Positions 62,676-64,000 of a stretch of DNA of 64,000 nt are shown one piece after another. The position numbers and the translations under genes were made by a program. This stretch comes from Klebsiella sp. RIT-PI-d (GTDB taxonomy: Bacteria > Pseudomonadota > Gammaproteobacteria > Enterobacterales > Enterobacteriaceae). The notes beneath the pieces were generated by a model. It was not told the origin of the DNA. It saw only the letters and a program-made list of their open reading frames with translations, and did not search any database. Each line of letters starts with the position of its first letter. Positions within the stretch are counted from its first letter, which is position 1. The DNA lies in assembly GCF_001187865.1 (NCBI RefSeq), contig NZ_LGIT01000009.1, positions 248,001-312,000 of the forward strand. The letters are read 5' to 3'.

Positions 62676-64000
62676 ATGACCCCTCGTCTGCCTCTGGTAG
62701 CCGCTCAGCCTGGTATCTGGATGGCTGAAAAACTCTCCACCCTGCCCAATGCCTGGAGCGTCGCCCACTATGTTGAACTTCACGGTGAACTGGATGCCGC
62801 GCTGCTACAGCAGGCGATAGCGGCCGGGATGATGCAGGCCGATACGCTACGGATGCGCTTTACCGAACAGGAGGGCGAAGTCTGGCAATGGGTGGATGAG
62901 CACGCCGAATTTTCGCTGCCCGCGCAGGTTGATGTGCGGGCGTCTGCCTGCCCGCATGAGACCGCACTGGCGTTAATGCATGCCGATCTCGATCAGAATT
63001 TACGCGTCGACAGCGGTAATCCGCTGATATGCCATCAACTGATTCAGGTCAGCGATACAAGGTGGTACTGGTATCAGCGTTACCACCATTTGCTGGTTGA
63101 TGGCTTCAGTTTCCCGGCTATTACCCGCCAGATCGCCGCTATTTACCGGGCGTGGCAGCGTGGGGAATCGACGCCAGCATCGCCATTTACCCCGTTTAGC
63201 GAGGTGGTGGAGGAGTATCAGCGCTACCGTGACAGTGCGACCTGGACGCGCGATGCGCAATTCTGGGCGCAGCAGCGTCGCCAGCTTCCCGCGCCGGCGT
63301 CGCTCTCGGCGGCTGCGCTGCCGGGCCGGGCAACAAGTAGCGCTATTTTGCGCCTGAAACGTTGCGCCAGCCGTGCAGACTTTAGCCGGCTGGCCGCCGC
63401 TGCACCTGATTGCCAGCGGGTCGATCTGGCGCTGGCGCTGGCTGCGTTATGGCTGGGACGACTGTGCGGACGTAACGACTATGCCGCCGGGTTTATCTTT
63501 ATGCGCCGGATGGGATCAGCAGCACTTACCGCTAGCGGACCGGTTCTCAACGTGCTGCCGCTTTCGGTGATGCTCGATCCGCAGGAAACCTTGCCTCAGC
63601 TGGCGATGCGTCTTGCCGGACAGCTCAAAAAAATGCGTCGCCATCAGCGTTATGATGCCGAGCAAATTGTTCGCGACAGCGGACGCGCCGCCGGGGATGA
63701 ACCGCTGTTTGGCCCGGTATTCAACATCAAAGTGTTCGATTATCAGCTCGATCTGGAGGGAATTAGCGCAACCACCCACACGCTGGCGACCGGCCCGGTT
63801 AACGATCTTGAACTGGCGCTGTTCCCGGATGAAGACGGCGGCCTGTCGCTGGAGGTACTTGCCAGTAAGCAACGCTACGATGAAGCGAGCCTCACCGCGC
63901 ACGTTGCCCGCCTGGATGCGCTACTTGCCCAGTTTGCCGCCTGTCCGCAGCTGCGCTGCGGCGAAGCAGAGTTGATTTCTGCCGGGGAATGGCAGCAAAT
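62676..64000 (+). CDS. entF: Enterobactin synthetase component F (partial, 5' part)
   Basis: The frame opens at ATG 62676 (after AAGGAAGATATT) and continues without a stop to the window end, giving the first 441 residues of an approximately 1290-residue nonribosomal peptide synthetase. The visible part is the condensation domain, with the catalytic HHLLVDG at about residues 137-143 and RMRF, DLALALAALWLGRLCGRNDYAAGFIFMRR and GRAAGDEPLFGPVFNIKVFDYQ as in E. coli EntF. Adenylation, carrier and thioesterase domains lie beyond the window. EntF activates serine and cyclises enterobactin. Confidence 0.95.
   Translation, partial: MTPRLPLVAAQPGIWMAEKLSTLPNAWSVAHYVELHGELDAALLQQAIAAGMMQADTLRMRFTEQEGEVWQWVDEHAEFSLPAQVDVRASACPHETALALMHADLDQNLRVDSGNPLICHQLIQVSDTRWYWYQRYHHLLVDGFSFPAITRQIAAIYRAWQRGESTPASPFTPFSEVVEEYQRYRDSATWTRDAQFWAQQRRQLPAPASLSAAALPGRATSSAILRLKRCASRADFSRLAAAAPDCQRVDLALALAALWLGRLCGRNDYAAGFIFMRRMGSAALTASGPVLNVLPLSVMLDPQETLPQLAMRLAGQLKKMRRHQRYDAEQIVRDSGRAAGDEPLFGPVFNIKVFDYQLDLEGISATTHTLATGPVNDLELALFPDEDGGLSLEVLASKQRYDEASLTAHVARLDALLAQFAACPQLRCGEAELISAGEWQQ

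Overview
The window is enterobacterial chromosome, most like the Enterobacter / Leclercia / Lelliottia / Klebsiella group. The evidence is close, often full-length matches to E. coli core proteins (EvgS at 1197 aa, Oxc, FepA, Fes, EntF, PheP), a complete ramR-romA-ramA locus (absent from E. coli K-12), and the order nfsB-ybdF ... ybdJ-ybdK ... entD-fepA-fes-ybdZ-entF. I see no tRNA, rRNA, CRISPR array or intact insertion sequence.

Layout. 1-1770: the end of an amidase gene, then a decayed stretch with remnants of a CbtA-type toxin, a carboxymuconolactone-decarboxylase-like gene and a MarR regulator. 1870-17455: an acid/oxalate stress block with hdeD-hdeB on one strand, yfdX-frc-oxc-yfdV-yfdE on the other, then evgAS and divergent emrKY, followed by a Slp-type lipoprotein. 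E. coli keeps the evg/yfd genes and the hde/slp genes in two distant places; here they are together. 17700-21920: an SDR reductase, an APC amino-acid antiporter and a PsiD-like pyruvoyl decarboxylase. The last two look like an uncharacterised decarboxylase/antiporter pair, with an EvgA-type box upstream.

21925-26430: small stress genes (GNAT, ASCH, yciE, an AI-2E family transporter, yciG, yciF). 26490-30070: a Fur-type site, a YncE-like lipoprotein and a TonB-dependent siderophore receptor. 30147-31535: pheP. 31582-37201: a LacI-controlled sugar or glycoside cluster (exported TIM-barrel isomerase, MFS permease, cytosolic TIM-barrel, Gfo/Idh/MocA dehydrogenase) with four copies of a GTAATCGATTAC operator. 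37198-39414: a Slam outer-membrane protein with its probable surface-lipoprotein substrate. 39728-43510: BIME repeat, nfsB, ramR-ybdF, romA-ramA, ybdJ; ybdK follows.

44757-57955: a pentose-type pathway (split transketolase, isomerase, FGGY kinase, SorC regulator) and its ABC importer. They are separated by a ycgZ/ariR-type small-regulator island and an unknown lipoprotein. The two sugar operons share nearly identical tandem operators, so they probably form one regulon; D-apiose is the best guess for the substrate. 58045-64000: enterobactin genes entD, fepA, fes, ybdZ and the first third of entF, with the Fur-controlled fepA/fes divergent promoter.
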